DNA of 45,019 nt from Clostridiales bacterium. GTDB lineage: Bacteria > Bacillota > Clostridia > Oscillospirales > Oscillospiraceae. The notes under the pieces are model-generated. The model was not told where the DNA came from, ran no database searches, and saw only the letters and a program-made list of their open reading frames with translations. The position numbers and the translations under genes were made by a program. The stretch covers positions 1 through 45,019 of the forward strand of contig DUPK01000009.1 of the NCBI GenBank assembly GCA_012838345.1, written 5' to 3'. Below are positions 6,903-14,432 of the stretch, piece after piece (the stretch's first letter is position 1; each line of letters starts with the position of its first letter).

Positions 6903-7979
6903 ATGAAAAAGTACAAGGTAGGAGTAGTAGGCGGAACCGGCATGGTTGGTCAGCGCTTTGTTTCGCTGATGGAAAATCACCCCTGGTTCGAGCTTAAGGT
7001 TATCGCCGCAAGCCCCCGCAGTGCCGGCAAACGCTATGAGGACGCCGTCGGCTCGCGCTGGGCGCTTGAAACTCCAATGCCTGAGGAAGCAAAAAACATC
7101 ATCGTCAAGGATGCGCAGGCCGATGCTGAAGCCATAGCCGCGGAAGTGGATTTCATATTCTCCGCCGTAGAAATGAAAAAAGAAGAGATACAGGCCTTGG
7201 AGGAAAAGTACGCGAAACTCGAGTGCCCCGTAGTCTCGAACAACAGCGCGCACCGCTGGACTCCCGACGTCCCGATGGTGGTGCCCGAAATAAATCCCGA
7301 ACATTTGGAGGTAATCGAGGCACAGAGAAAACGCCTCGGCACTAAACGCGGATTTATCGCCGTCAAATCCAACTGCTCGCTGCAAAGCTACATGCCCGCC
7401 CTGCACCCCCTGCGCGACTTCGGCATAGATAAGGTTCTCGTCTGCACCTACCAGGCAATATCCGGCGCCGGAAAAACCTTTGAAACCTGGCCGGAGATGG
7501 TCGATAACGTAATCCCCTATATCGGCGGCGAGGAGGAGAAATCCGAGCGCGAGCCGATGAAGCTCTGGGGAAAGGTAGAAAACGGTATAATTGCAAATGC
7601 CGCCGAGCCCTCAATTACCGCGCAGTGCATCCGCGTCCCCGTCACAAACGGCCATATGGCGGCGGTGTTCGTAACCTTTAAACAGAAGCCGGAAAAAGAT
7701 GAAATACTGAAGGCCTGGAGAGCCTTTGAGGGAAAGCCTCAGGAGCTTGAGCTGCCCACCGCTCCAAAACAGTTCCTCCACTACTTCGAGGAGGATAACC
7801 GTCCGCAGACAAGGCTGGACAGAGAGCTCGAAAGAGGCATGGCCATTTCCATCGGACGCCTGCGCCCCGACACCCAGTACGATTACAAGTTCGTCTGTCT
7901 TTCCCACAATACGCTGAGAGGTGCCGCGGGCGGAGCCGTGCTCCTGGCAGAACTCCTTTGCGCTGAAAACTATATCTAA
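6903..7979 (+). CDS. asd: aspartate-semialdehyde dehydrogenase, archaeal/fungal-type
   Basis: The enzyme reduces aspartyl phosphate to aspartate semialdehyde with NADPH, at the branch to lysine, diaminopimelate, threonine and methionine. The 358 residues include the Rossmann motif GGTGMVGQRF (10-19), the catalytic Cys158 in KSNCSLQ and the catalytic His251 in RVPVTNGHMA. The sequence style (ENHPWFELKVIAASPRSAGKRYEDA in two blocks, SNNSAHRW, LERGMAISIGRLRPD) fits the TIGR00978 clade first known from archaea and yeast, not the shorter Gram-negative or Bacillus types. GGAGG precedes the start by 8 bases. It is the first gene after the lysine riboswitch, with dapA and dapB downstream. Confidence 0.95.
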   Translation: MKKYKVGVVGGTGMVGQRFVSLMENHPWFELKVIAASPRSAGKRYEDAVGSRWALETPMPEEAKNIIVKDAQADAEAIAAEVDFIFSAVEMKKEEIQALEEKYAKLECPVVSNNSAHRWTPDVPMVVPEINPEHLEVIEAQRKRLGTKRGFIAVKSNCSLQSYMPALHPLRDFGIDKVLVCTYQAISGAGKTFETWPEMVDNVIPYIGGEEEKSEREPMKLWGKVENGIIANAAEPSITAQCIRVPVTNGHMAAVFVTFKQKPEKDEILKAWRAFEGKPQELELPTAPKQFLHYFEEDNRPQTRLDRELERGMAISIGRLRPDTQYDYKFVCLSHNTLRGAAGGAVLLAELLCAENYI

Positions 7980-8009
7980 ATCTATTATTAATGATTGGAG
8001 GTCAATTCA

Positions 8010-8900
8010 ATGAAGAAGACACCGGTTTTTACGGGAAGCGGCGTTGCCATTGTCACACCGTTCAAGGACGGTAAGGTAAACTTCGAAAAACTTGGCGAGC
8101 TAATTGATTTTCAGATTGCCGGCGGCACTTCCTCAATCATAATCTGCGGAACCACCGGCGAGAGCTCCACACAGTCGCTTGAAGAGCATGTCGCCACAGT
8201 CGACTACTGCGTGAAATACGTAAACGGCCGTGTTCCCGTTATTGCGGGAGCCGGCAGCAATGACACCGAGGCCGCCAAATTCCTCTGCAAAAGCGCGGAA
8301 GAATCGGGCGCCGACGCACTTCTTATAGTAACTCCCTATTACAACAAGGCAACACAGAAGGGACTTATCAAGCACTACACCGCCCTCGCCGACTGTGTCA
8401 ACATCCCCGTTATACTCTATAACGTTCCGGGACGCACAGGCTGCGGTTTTACCGCCGCGACTTACTATGAGCTTTCAAAGCATCCCAATATAAACGGTGT
8501 TAAGGAAGCCTCCGGCGACTTTAACCTTATAAACGAAACAATGGCCCTTTGCGGCGATGACCTCTATTTCTGGAGCGGCAATGACGGCGATACGGTCAGT
8601 ATGATGGCCCTCGGCGGAAAAGGTGTAATTTCCGTCCTCGCCAATATGCTGCCCGAGGTGATGGCGAAGATTTGCGACTTCTGCCTCAAGGAAAACTTTG
8701 CCGAGGCACGCAAACTGCATCTCAGCTATGTACACCTGATGAATGCGATGTTCTATGAGGTAAACCCCATACCCATCAAGACTGCCATGAATCTGCTTGG
8801 AATGGACGCGGGCGAGCTTCGTCTCCCGCTGTGCGAAATGGAGCCGCACAATCTTGAGCGACTAAAGAAGGCTATGCGCGCCAAGGGTCTAAACGTTTAA
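8010..8900 (+). CDS. dapA: 4-hydroxy-tetrahydrodipicolinate synthase
   Basis: DapA condenses aspartate semialdehyde with pyruvate. The 296-residue TIM-barrel protein shows the Schiff-base Lys165 in NGVKEASGD, Tyr137 in ILYNVPGRTG and the GTTGES motif (47-52). ATG at 8010 was chosen over the in-frame ATG 15 bases upstream because TTGGAGG lies 10 bases before it and overlaps the earlier codon. The gene starts 30 bases after asd and shares the lysine-riboswitch transcript. Confidence 0.96.
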   Translation: MKKTPVFTGSGVAIVTPFKDGKVNFEKLGELIDFQIAGGTSSIIICGTTGESSTQSLEEHVATVDYCVKYVNGRVPVIAGAGSNDTEAAKFLCKSAEESGADALLIVTPYYNKATQKGLIKHYTALADCVNIPVILYNVPGRTGCGFTAATYYELSKHPNINGVKEASGDFNLINETMALCGDDLYFWSGNDGDTVSMMALGGKGVISVLANMLPEVMAKICDFCLKENFAEARKLHLSYVHLMNAMFYEVNPIPIKTAMNLLGMDAGELRLPLCEMEPHNLERLKKAMRAKGLNV

Positions 8901-8959
8901 ATCTTAAAATATGATAAGCATAATAGACAGAGAATAATACATAGAAAAGAGTGAGCCTA

Positions 8960-9727
8960 ATGCTAAAGCTTATTATTTCGGGCTGTAACGGGCGCATGGG
9001 GCAGGCTGTTGCGGCGGTATGCCGGGCAGACAATAGCATTAGAATTGTCGCAGGTATTGACACAAACACTGTTAAACTCTGCGATTATCCCGTATATGTG
9101 ACCCCCATGGAGTACGGCGGAAGTTCGGATGTAGTCGTCGACTTCTCACATCCTGCCGCTCTCCCCTGCCTACTTTCATACTGCATCGCCCGCTCCCTCC
9201 CCATTGTGCTGTGCACTACGGGCTATTCCGAGGACGAACTGACCCTGATAAGAAGCGCCGCCGAAAAAATACCTATTTTCAAGTCGGCCAACATGTCCAT
9301 AGGAATAAATCTCCTGCTTGCACTCGTAAGACAGACCGCAGAAGCGCTCGGCGGGGATTTTGACATAGAGATTGTCGAGCGCCACCACAACAAAAAGCTT
9401 GATGCTCCCAGCGGAACGGCTTTGATGCTTGCAGACGCCGCGTCTGAGGGGCTCAAATCCTCCCCCCAGTATATTTACGAGCGGCAAAGCTTCCGCAAAC
9501 CCCGGGGCAAGAACGAAATCGGCATCTCGGCGGTTCGCGGAGGGACAATACCGGGTGAGCACGAGGTCATTTTTGCCGGCAGCAACGAGGTAATCGAGTT
9601 AAAGCACACGGTTTACTCACGTGAGGTTTTTGCGGCCGGGGCTGTGAGAGCCGCAAAATTCCTGGCTAAACAGACCGAGCCCCGCATCTACGATATGAAC
9701 GACCTCCTGTTCGGTGAAGTGTCTTAG
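8960..9727 (+). CDS. dapB: 4-hydroxy-tetrahydrodipicolinate reductase
   Basis: DapB reduces the DapA product to tetrahydrodipicolinate. The 255-residue protein has the nucleotide-binding ISGCNGRMGQ at the N-terminus, the FSHPAAL block, and the signature ERHHNKKLDAPSGTAL with the catalytic His-His and Lys. A GTG three codons upstream is also in frame; ATG at 8960 is preferred because GAGTGAG lies before it. The gene closes the operon and is followed at once by a strong terminator. The dapC/dapL, dapF and lysA steps are not in the window. Confidence 0.95.
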   Translation: MLKLIISGCNGRMGQAVAAVCRADNSIRIVAGIDTNTVKLCDYPVYVTPMEYGGSSDVVVDFSHPAALPCLLSYCIARSLPIVLCTTGYSEDELTLIRSAAEKIPIFKSANMSIGINLLLALVRQTAEALGGDFDIEIVERHHNKKLDAPSGTALMLADAASEGLKSSPQYIYERQSFRKPRGKNEIGISAVRGGTIPGEHEVIFAGSNEVIELKHTVYSREVFAAGAVRAAKFLAKQTEPRIYDMNDLLFGEVS

Positions 9728-9734
9728 GAATATT

Positions 9735-9769
9735 GCCCGGGGCGGTAAAACCGTCCCGGGCATTTTTTT
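9735..9769 (+). terminator. intrinsic terminator of the dap operon
   Basis: A 12-bp stem, GCCCGGGGCGGT with ACCGTCCCGGGC (one G-U), is followed by ATTTTTTT. It lies 7 bases after the dapB stop codon. Confidence 0.95.
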
Positions 9770-9921
9770 CGCCGCGAATATTAGGCATACCGTTGAGGTC
9801 AGAAGATAATAGTAAAATCGTAGCGCTTTGTATAGTCACGGCGGCAGCAGCATCAGCAGGGCAGCAAAGTGCCGCCTCACTAAATATGGTAACACTAATC
9901 TTTCCGAATTATAATATAAAT

Positions 9922-9952
9922 TAGACCGTGGCGATTTTATCGCCACGGTCTA
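9922..9952 (-). terminator. terminator of the SOS-type operon
   Basis: TAGACCGTGGCGA pairs perfectly with TCGCCACGGTCTA around a short loop. On the minus strand TAATTTATATT follows. It sits 10 bases after the AraC-type gene stop. The stretch between this and the dap terminator (9770-9921) holds no gene I can support. Confidence 0.8.
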
Positions 9953-9962
9953 AAACTAAATA

Positions 9963-10817
9963 CTATCTCTTTACAACGGGCAGCCAGGCTTCGCAGCGAT
10001 AGTCCTCGGAAGCTGTGTCGCCCTCGAAATATAACTCGATGTCAGGGGCGTTTGCATAAGCATAGCCGGAATTGGGAAGCCATTCCGTGATAATTCTCTT
10101 TTGAAGGTTTTGAATTGCCTCCGGCATTGCCCCTACGCACTCAAATATTGCCCAAGTGCACTCGGGTATAGTAAACTCATGCATACCCGACGGTACTTCC
10201 CTGTCGGTTGCGACCGCGATGTAATAGTCAAACTCCTTCTGCGATGCCCAGGTGCACACTCCCATAACCCCATAGGGTTCTCTGTTCATGATGGAACACA
10301 ACTGCTGCATAGTTCCTTCGGCATTCGCTTTCTGCCAAAAAAGCGGGACTTTAACGAATGATTCATTGATACCGTCGGCGTAGTGCTCTTTGATTCCTAC
10401 TATGCGAATAGGGCCTTTCTTTTCAATTCTGTAGTTCATTTCCGCTTCTCCCTTAATTGTTATTTTGAAGCTGATGGGAGGATAGGCTTTAAGTACAACA
10501 CCGCTCTTCCTTGCGTCCGAGGGGGAAACCCCGTGAACGCTCTGAAAGGCACGGTTGAAGGCGGTCGGAGAATCGTACCCGTACTTGAGCGCAACATCTA
10601 TTACTTTTCCCCCGCTCTGCAGGTCCGCGACAGCCATTGTCATCCTCCTCCGGCGGATATACTCGGAAAGAGTGACATCGGCAAGGTATGAGAACATCCT
10701 TTGAAAATGATAGCTTGAGCAGCGCACGATTTGCGCCAATCTCTCAATCTCAATTTCATCGCATAAATGCTCTTCAATATATGCCATTGCTTCGTTTAGG
10801 CAATTCAGCCATTCCAT
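9963..10817 (-). CDS. AraC-family regulator with GyrI-like effector domain
   Basis: The 284-residue protein has an N-terminal AraC/XylS DNA-binding domain (about 1-105), with two helix-turn-helix units seen in LAQIVRCSSYHFQRMFSY and ALKYGYDSPTAFNRAFQSVHG-like sequence. A C-terminal GyrI-like ligand-binding domain follows (about 125-284). This is the Rob/BmrR arrangement, which in known members binds small hydrophobic compounds. ATG at 10817 was preferred: it overlaps the TAA of the preceding gene as TAATG and has AGGAG before it. That coupling makes it the third gene of the LexA-box operon. The regulator's targets are unknown. It could respond to DNA-damaging compounds, which is inference from context only. 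Confidence 0.85.
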   Translation of the reverse strand: MEWLNCLNEAMAYIEEHLCDEIEIERLAQIVRCSSYHFQRMFSYLADVTLSEYIRRRRMTMAVADLQSGGKVIDVALKYGYDSPTAFNRAFQSVHGVSPSDARKSGVVLKAYPPISFKITIKGEAEMNYRIEKKGPIRIVGIKEHYADGINESFVKVPLFWQKANAEGTMQQLCSIMNREPYGVMGVCTWASQKEFDYYIAVATDREVPSGMHEFTIPECTWAIFECVGAMPEAIQNLQKRIITEWLPNSGYAYANAPDIELYFEGDTASEDYRCEAWLPVVKR

Positions 10818-11680
10818 TACACCAGCTCCTGACAATCAAAGTTTACAGCGCGGGTTTTTATTTTTCCTCTCTTTTCCTGCACGCTTTTGAGAGCAGCTTT
10901 ATCATCACCTGCAAGGCGGCCAGAGTCGCTGATTTCCTGCATCTCCGTCAAATGCGCCCAGTATCTTTTGGGCATATGCGACATTCGGCACTTCGGATTT
11001 TCCCGCCCCTCGACGGCGATGGTGTTGTAAAACCGCTTCCACATGGCGCGGTAGCGAAGCTCGTCCATTTCCGGTGAGGGTGGCACGAAATCATCCGATT
11101 GAACAATACGGCTTTGCCCTTTATACACAACTAGGGCAAGCCTGTGAGTTTTGTCGTATATTATAAAACTGCCGCCGGGATAGCGGCTCATAAAATGGTG
11201 CTTCAGTAGGGGCAGAACATTATTTTTCGGCTCGATTGTTGCGACAAGCCCACCGCCGAAATCCGAGAACCTCACAAAACCGCGCAGGAGCTCCGCCTCG
11301 TTTCCAAGACGGGTAACGGCCTTGTAAAGTATCGCAACCCTGTCGTCGGTGAGCATTTTTAATACCTTCGCCCCGCATTTAAATCCCAATACCAGAAAAC
11401 GCAGTATGTGGACTTCCCTGTCCCTCAAGTCGGTGAGATAGGCCCTATAAACAAGCCTCATCGCCTCGCCGGAGATTTTCTCTTTAACGGCTTTCATCAC
11501 GCGCGCTGCTTTTGCGTTGTCGGTTACAATTTCACGTGCCTCAAAAAGCGACTGCTGCGCCTCTTCACGGCTTATTATGCTAAGCGGCATTTCCCTTTTG
11601 TAAAAACTCTCGTATACACAGCACATCAGCCCCTCAAAGCTGCCGTCGTACCTGTAAATTAAATCTGGCCTGTCAAGCAT
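10817..11680 (-). CDS. TIGR03915-type putative DNA-repair protein (DUF4130)
   Basis: This is a 287-residue protein of the DUF4130/TIGR03915 family, seen in YRYDGSFEGLMCCVYESF at the N-terminus, FVRFSDFGGG(L)VATIEPKNNVLPLL in the middle and the C-terminal FYNTIAVEGRENPKCRMSHMPKRYWAHLTE block. Proteins of this family lie next to TIGR03916 radical-SAM proteins. In other bacteria the same domain is fused to a uracil-DNA-glycosylase-like (UdgX-type) domain. Here it stands alone. Its start overlaps the radical-SAM gene by 22 bases, with GGGAGG before it. Biochemical activity is unproven. The neighbours and the SOS box support a role in DNA repair. Confidence 0.85.
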   Translation of the reverse strand: MLDRPDLIYRYDGSFEGLMCCVYESFYKREMPLSIISREEAQQSLFEAREIVTDNAKAARVMKAVKEKISGEAMRLVYRAYLTDLRDREVHILRFLVLGFKCGAKVLKMLTDDRVAILYKAVTRLGNEAELLRGFVRFSDFGGGLVATIEPKNNVLPLLKHHFMSRYPGGSFIIYDKTHRLALVVYKGQSRIVQSDDFVPPSPEMDELRYRAMWKRFYNTIAVEGRENPKCRMSHMPKRYWAHLTEMQEISDSGRLAGDDKAALKSVQEKRGKIKTRAVNFDCQELV

Positions 11681-12963
11681 TTGAGGACATCCTCCCTCGT
11701 CACGAAAGTATCATCAAAGAGCGACAGCTGCTCACCCATCGTGCCGTCCATAAGCCTCATACTCCTGTCTGACAAAAGGCCGCGCAGAATGCTCTCATGC
11801 GACATCTTAAGTCCTTCAACCGCCCTGCCGCTGCACAGTATGAAGTATTGAGCCCTTTTCAGCGCTACTCCAAGCTTTCTCAGCCCGTCAAAATTCAAAG
11901 GCCCTACCCTCCTGGCTTCGATTATGCGCTCTGCACTCGTTAAGCCTATTCCCGGCACGCGCAGCAGCATCTCGTAAGGCGCGGTGTTTACGTCAACCGG
12001 AAAGCTGTCAAGGTGCGAGAGCGCCCAACTGCACTTAGGGTCGACATAGGGGTTGAAGTTCGGATTTTTCTCATCAAGAAGCTCGGAGGCGTTAAATTTG
12101 TAAAAGCGCATAAGCCAATCGGCCTGGTACAGCCGGTGCTCGCGCAAAAGCGGCGGTTTACTCGTGAGCGCCGGCAGGTTCTTGTGCTCCACAACCGGCA
12201 TATAGGCGGAAAAAAACACCCTTTTAAGCCCGTACTTCTTATAAAGCGCGGCGGACAAGTTTAAAATCTGGTAGTCCGTCTCGGGTGTCGCACCTACTAT
12301 TATCTGAGTGCTCTGCCCTGCCGGGGCAAACTGCGGCGCGCTTTTATAGCGCTTAAGCTCCCTGCTCTCAGCAATGTTCTGGGAAATAAGCGCCATGGGC
12401 CCCAGTATGCTCTCCTTATTCTTATCCGGGGCAAGGAGCTTAAGGCTCTCTTGCGAAGGGAGCTCAATGTTGACGCTCATCCTGTCGGTCAAAAGCCCTA
12501 ATTTGCGTATAAGCCGCTCGTCCGCCCCCGGTATGGCCTTGGCATGGATATATCCGCCGAAGCGATACTCGTTTCGCAAAATTTCAAGTAGTTTAATCAT
12601 CTGCTCGCAGGTATAGTCGGGGTTTCGAATAACCGCAGAGCTGAGAAAAAGCCCCTCAATATAGTTGCGCTTGTAAAACTGAATTGTAAGTTCGGCCAGC
12701 TCCCTCGGCTCGAATGTGGCCCTCCTAATATCGTTTGAGCGGCGGTTTACGCAATAGCAGCAATCATAGACACAGGAGTTGCTTAGCAAAACCTTAAGTA
12801 GTGTAATACAGCGCCCGTCGGCGGCAAAACTGTGGCAAATCCCCGCGGAACTAGCATTCCCAATACCGCCCTTTTGACCCTTTCGGTCAACACCGCTTGA
12901 GGTGCAGGCAACATCATATTTAGCGGCCGCTGCCAAAATCGTGAGCTTGTCTATGGTATCCAT
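11659..12963 (-). CDS. radical-SAM DNA modification/repair protein (TIGR03916 type)
   Basis: The 434-residue protein has the radical-SAM cluster motif C64-x3-C68-x2-C71 in CVYDCCYC. Extra cysteines lie at 20, 43 and 52. A helix-hairpin-helix DNA-binding segment is near 330-365 (LLRVPGIGLTSAERIIEARR). Near the C-terminus is QLSLF (412-416), which matches the consensus for binding the beta sliding clamp. The family is annotated as putative DNA modification/repair and pairs with the TIGR03915 protein that follows here. The open frame reaches 12996, but ATG at 12963 is the start: the earlier ATG lies at the predicted transcription start, and GAGGGGC precedes 12963. It is the first gene of a LexA-box operon. 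Substrate and reaction are unknown. Confidence 0.88.
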   Translation of the reverse strand: MDTIDKLTILAAAAKYDVACTSSGVDRKGQKGGIGNASSAGICHSFAADGRCITLLKVLLSNSCVYDCCYCVNRRSNDIRRATFEPRELAELTIQFYKRNYIEGLFLSSAVIRNPDYTCEQMIKLLEILRNEYRFGGYIHAKAIPGADERLIRKLGLLTDRMSVNIELPSQESLKLLAPDKNKESILGPMALISQNIAESRELKRYKSAPQFAPAGQSTQIIVGATPETDYQILNLSAALYKKYGLKRVFFSAYMPVVEHKNLPALTSKPPLLREHRLYQADWLMRFYKFNASELLDEKNPNFNPYVDPKCSWALSHLDSFPVDVNTAPYEMLLRVPGIGLTSAERIIEARRVGPLNFDGLRKLGVALKRAQYFILCSGRAVEGLKMSHESILRGLLSDRSMRLMDGTMGEQLSLFDDTFVTREDVLKCLTGQI

Positions 12964-12979
12964 ATGTACTGACGCCCCT

Positions 12980-12993
12980 CGAACATATGTTCG
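12980..12993. promoter_or_regulatory. LexA (SOS) box
   Basis: CGAACATATGTTCG is a perfect palindrome and matches the Gram-positive LexA/DinR consensus CGAAC-N4-GTTCG. It begins 6 bases after the -10 element of the minus-strand promoter and covers the predicted transcription start, the classic place for a repressor. It sits before the radical-SAM repair gene. Confidence 0.88.
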
Positions 12994-12998
12994 CATCC

Positions 12999-13027
12999 AT
13001 CATAGCATAAACTTCTTCCCTTTTCAA
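12999..13027 (-). promoter_or_regulatory. sigma-A promoter of the SOS-type operon
   Basis: The minus strand reads TTGAAA (13022-13027), a 17-base spacer and TATGAT (12999-13004). The predicted start is near 12992, inside the LexA box. Confidence 0.82.
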
Positions 13028-13055
13028 CTTAATTTTATTATTTTCTATATGAATA

Positions 13056-13084
13056 TTGTTGATTTTAAGTTATTAAGTTATAAT
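13056..13084 (+). promoter_or_regulatory. sigma-A-type promoter of the zinc-ribbon protein gene
   Basis: TTGTTG (13056-13061), a 17-base spacer and TATAAT (13079-13084) point to the right, divergent from the SOS-type promoter. The two do not overlap, so LexA need not affect this one. Confidence 0.6.
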
Positions 13085-13132
13085 AAATGGAAAGTAGTTT
13101 CAGACTGAAGCACTTTTCGGGGGTTGAGCGGT

Positions 13133-14041
13133 ATGAGAAATTTTTGTACCAAATGCGGGGGCAGAATAACCGGCGAAGACAAGTACTGTGGGAATTGCGG
13201 CGCTCCTTTATCGGCGGGGCCTGGCCAGGAGGAGCTTAATTCAGTTTTGGTCAAGGAGCTAGATTCCGGGGATATAGTTTTTTTCAGGCCACACGAACCC
13301 GAACAGGCTGATAATGGTCCGCCTGAGCAGGAGCCTAAGCCTGAAGGCGTTATTAGCAATGAATATGATCAGTCCGATACTCTTTCCGTTTCTTCCGGTG
13401 TACCGTCACCAGATGGAGAACCTGCAATCGAAGCCGCCGAAGTTACGGAAGCTTCAGAAACGGACAGCGAGGATAGGTTTTCTCCCCTGCCGCCCCTTGA
13501 GAAGCTTCCAGTATTGGAGTCTAATTGCACCAATGAGCTTCAGGAGAGTTACCCTTTCCCTCCCGATGTTCCTGTTTTGGAAAAACTAAAACAGCTTGAT
13601 GAGATGTCTTTATCACAGGGGAACGCGCAGGAGAAAGCCGAACCTGTTATGGAGCCGGATTCCGGGCTTGAAGATGAGATTGACGAGTCGGTGAGAAGGT
13701 TTTTAAACGATGAGCCGCAGCCCAACCCAAAAAACGACACCATCACTTTATTTGGGTGGGTAGGCATCATTTTTCTTCTCCTCATCCCGGCGGTTAACGT
13801 TCTGCTGTTAATTATCTGGGCTCTCGGCGGCTGTCGAAAAAAGCAAAAGGCCCGGTTTGCCCGAGCCCTGCTTATTGTTATAGCTATTATCGCACTGCTA
13901 ATCTATGTCGGCCATACATTCTTTAAGGATTACATAGACAACATAATTACTGATCTGATACGCTGGAAAGAAATCTCTATCGAATTTGCTACTAAGTTCT
14001 TTGAGAGTATTATCGAGACAGTGAATACTTGGGTAAAATAG
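13133..14041 (+). CDS. zinc-ribbon membrane protein, function unknown
   Basis: The 302-residue protein begins with a double-CxxC zinc ribbon (C5, C8, C19, C22 in FCTKCGG and YCGNCGAPL). Then comes a long acidic, Pro/Ser/Glu-rich linker (about 30-200). Near the C-terminus are two hydrophobic segments (about 208-232 and 240-262), with a basic CRKKQKAR stretch between them. The last 40 residues look helical and amphipathic. The start is the ATG at 13133 with GGGGG 9 bases before it; an in-frame TTG at 13124 overlaps that ribosome site. Such ribbon-linker-membrane proteins are common in clostridia, with no assigned function. It has its own promoter and terminator, so it is a single-gene unit. Confidence 0.75.
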   Translation: MRNFCTKCGGRITGEDKYCGNCGAPLSAGPGQEELNSVLVKELDSGDIVFFRPHEPEQADNGPPEQEPKPEGVISNEYDQSDTLSVSSGVPSPDGEPAIEAAEVTEASETDSEDRFSPLPPLEKLPVLESNCTNELQESYPFPPDVPVLEKLKQLDEMSLSQGNAQEKAEPVMEPDSGLEDEIDESVRRFLNDEPQPNPKNDTITLFGWVGIIFLLLIPAVNVLLLIIWALGGCRKKQKARFARALLIVIAIIALLIYVGHTFFKDYIDNIITDLIRWKEISIEFATKFFESIIETVNTWVK

Positions 14042-14068
14042 ACTTTTTCCGCCTGATAAAATCGACAC

Positions 14069-14095
14069 GCCCGCCGGTAAACCGGCGGGCGGTAT
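14069..14095 (+). terminator. terminator after the zinc-ribbon gene
   Basis: GCCCGCCGGT (14069-14078) pairs perfectly with ACCGGCGGGC (14081-14090) and is followed by GGTATTTCC. The T-run is short, but the stem is strong and placed 27 bases after the stop codon. Confidence 0.7.
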
Positions 14096-14244
14096 TTCCT
14101 TCTTTATAAGTAATGTTCACTTTCCTTTGTTGGTATCGGAAAGCCCTTGCACAGGTCTTGGGTATTTATGTACCTATGTGTACCCTTAAAGCGTCCTCGA
14201 CAGCCAGACGCCGTGTACAAGTGCAAGCCTTGTCTTACAACAAG

Positions 14245-14279
14245 GCAAAAGCTACGAAGTCAAGCTTCGCAGCTCTTGC
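14245..14279 (-). terminator. 15-bp hairpin downstream of the cysteine-rich peptide gene
   Basis: On the minus strand GCAAGAGCTGCGAAG pairs with CTTCGTAGCTTTTGC around CTTGA. Two of the 15 pairs are G-U, and these would be A-C mismatches on the plus strand. The hairpin therefore fits a minus-strand RNA. It lies 29 bases after the peptide gene's stop codon and probably ends or stabilises that transcript. The 3' arm carries TTTT, but no T-run follows it. The flanking stretch 14146-14296 has further inverted repeats (see findings). Confidence 0.5.
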
Positions 14280-14308
14280 GGGCAAATACCGGGTATCCGC
14301 TTCTTGTT

Positions 14309-14419
14309 TTATCTGCAGCAGGTAGAAGAGCCAAACCCACAGCCACAGCAGCAGATCAGGATGAGCAGGATTATGAAAATCCAACAGCAGGAGCTACCTC
14401 CAAAAGCGTTAAATCCCAT
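14309..14419 (-). CDS. 36-residue cysteine-rich membrane peptide
   Basis: A short frame encodes MGFNAFGGSSCC, one hydrophobic helix (WIFIILLILI, residues 13-22) and a tail CCCGCGFGSSTCCR. Eight of the 36 residues are cysteine, two before the helix and six after it. The start at 14419 has a strong TTTGGAGGTG ribosome site at the ideal distance, which is the main evidence that it is real. It resembles in plan the tiny Gly-rich transmembrane peptides found in spore-formers (YjcZ-like), but I do not recognise the exact family. The adjacent SLH-domain gene lies upstream on the same strand, with a hairpin between them. Function is unknown. Confidence 0.7.
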   Translation of the reverse strand: MGFNAFGGSSCCWIFIILLILICCCGCGFGSSTCCR

Positions 14420-14432
14420 AGGACACCTCCAA

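Noticed and set aside
9733-9924. 63-codon plus-strand frame after dapB
   Set aside because: It begins inside the dap terminator and has no ribosome site.
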